Under the pieces are notes generated by a model, which saw nothing but the letters and a program-made list of their open reading frames with translations, did not search any database and was not told the DNA's origin. The translations under genes were made by a program, and so were the position numbers. Below, piece after piece: positions 6,886 to 7,062 of a stretch of DNA of 7,062 nt. This stretch comes from Stenotrophomonas sp. (lineage in GTDB: Bacteria > Pseudomonadota > Gammaproteobacteria > Xanthomonadales > Xanthomonadaceae): NCBI GenBank assembly GCA_003484865.1, contig DMZT01000350.1, positions 1-7,062 on the forward strand, given 5' to 3'. Each line of letters begins with the position of its first letter. The stretch's first letter is position 1.

Positions 6886-7062
6886 ATGGTCCGTACCCCG
6901 TCCCCGGTTGTCCCGCTGCCTATCGAAGCGTCCCGCGTGCTCGGGTGGAGCACTGCCATCGCGGTCCACGCGCTGGCCCTGATGCTGTTGTTGATCCCGG
7001 CTACCCAGCCCCTGATCAAGGCACCGCGCGAACGCATGCAGGTGACCTGGGTGCTGCCTCCG
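6886..7062 (+). CDS. TonB-family energy transducer, N-terminal fragment (runs off right edge)
   Basis: Only the first 59 codons are visible, with no stop. The N-terminus is a short cytoplasmic tail (MVRTPSPVVPLPIEASR). One membrane-spanning signal anchor follows (about residues 18–38: VLGWSTAIAVH, then ALALMLLLIPA), and then the start of a periplasmic part with KAPRERMQVTWVLPP, where the Pro-rich linker of TonB would begin. H28 in the membrane segment fits the functionally important histidine of E. coli TonB (H20). The serine four residues before that histidine (S16) is alanine here, while serine occurs six before (S22). Known role of the family: with ExbB/ExbD it transmits proton-motive force to outer-membrane receptors for iron, vitamin B12 or sugars. 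The diagnostic C-terminal TonB domain is outside the window, so another single-anchor periplasmic protein is possible. Exb genes are not visible. Confidence 0.75.
   Translation, partial: MVRTPSPVVPLPIEASRVLGWSTAIAVHALALMLLLIPATQPLIKAPRERMQVTWVLPP

Noticed and set aside
6619..7037. Minus-strand frames across the SIMPL–tonB gap (6619–6969 and 6807–7037)
   Set aside because: They overlap the TonB-like coding sequence, lack good ribosome binding sites, and give composition-biased products without family features.
1..7062. Mobile element, CRISPR array, tRNA, rRNA, riboswitch or foreign island
   Set aside because: I saw no transposase or integrase features, no regularly spaced repeats, no tRNA-like cloverleaf and no abrupt base-composition change; the genes are core genes in conserved order.

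Overview
The window is a G+C-rich chromosomal segment with core housekeeping genes and no visible sign of horizontal transfer. Protein features suggest a gammaproteobacterium of the Xanthomonadaceae (Stenotrophomonas/Xanthomonas-like). The grounds are the maf–rng–yhdP order, an E. coli-like RNase G, and an orphan TonB-type start beside a SIMPL protein. The family assignment is inference from protein character and codon use, not a database match.

Layout. Positions 1–5788 are a leftward (minus-strand) gene block: maf (5788→5207), rng (5214→3727) and yhdP (3696→ beyond position 1). The maf stop and rng start overlap by 8 nt, and rng and yhdP are 30 nt apart, so this is almost certainly one transcription unit. 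The same three genes occur in this order in E. coli (yhdE–rng–yhdP–tldD). yhdP fills more than half the window and is open at the left edge, missing only its last few dozen residues by comparison with the family. A 130-nt divergent intergenic region (5789–5918) separates this block from a rightward gene for a secreted SIMPL-domain (DUF541/YggE/BP26-like) protein at 5919–6653. Two neat stem-loops follow it (6663–6690 and 6696–6723). After a further gap, the first 59 codons of a TonB-family energy transducer begin at 6886 and run off the right edge.

How the genes work together. Maf is a nucleotide pyrophosphatase of the house-cleaning/septum-inhibitor family. RNase G matures 5' ends of rRNA and degrades mRNA. 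YhdP is an inner-membrane-anchored AsmA-like bridge protein for phospholipid transport to the outer membrane. They are grouped by conserved synteny rather than by one known pathway. The SIMPL protein is predicted to be periplasmic and the TonB-like protein is inner-membrane anchored, so most of the visible products serve the envelope.

I found no mobile element, CRISPR array, tRNA or rRNA, and no new defence or biosynthetic system. The most striking raw signal is an antisense frame open from position 1 to 5982. It is best explained as a codon-usage shadow of yhdP and rng. The more useful leads are the tandem hairpins after the SIMPL gene (one capped by a UNCG-type tetraloop) and a 14-nt imperfect direct repeat with a 20-bp period in the divergent promoter region.
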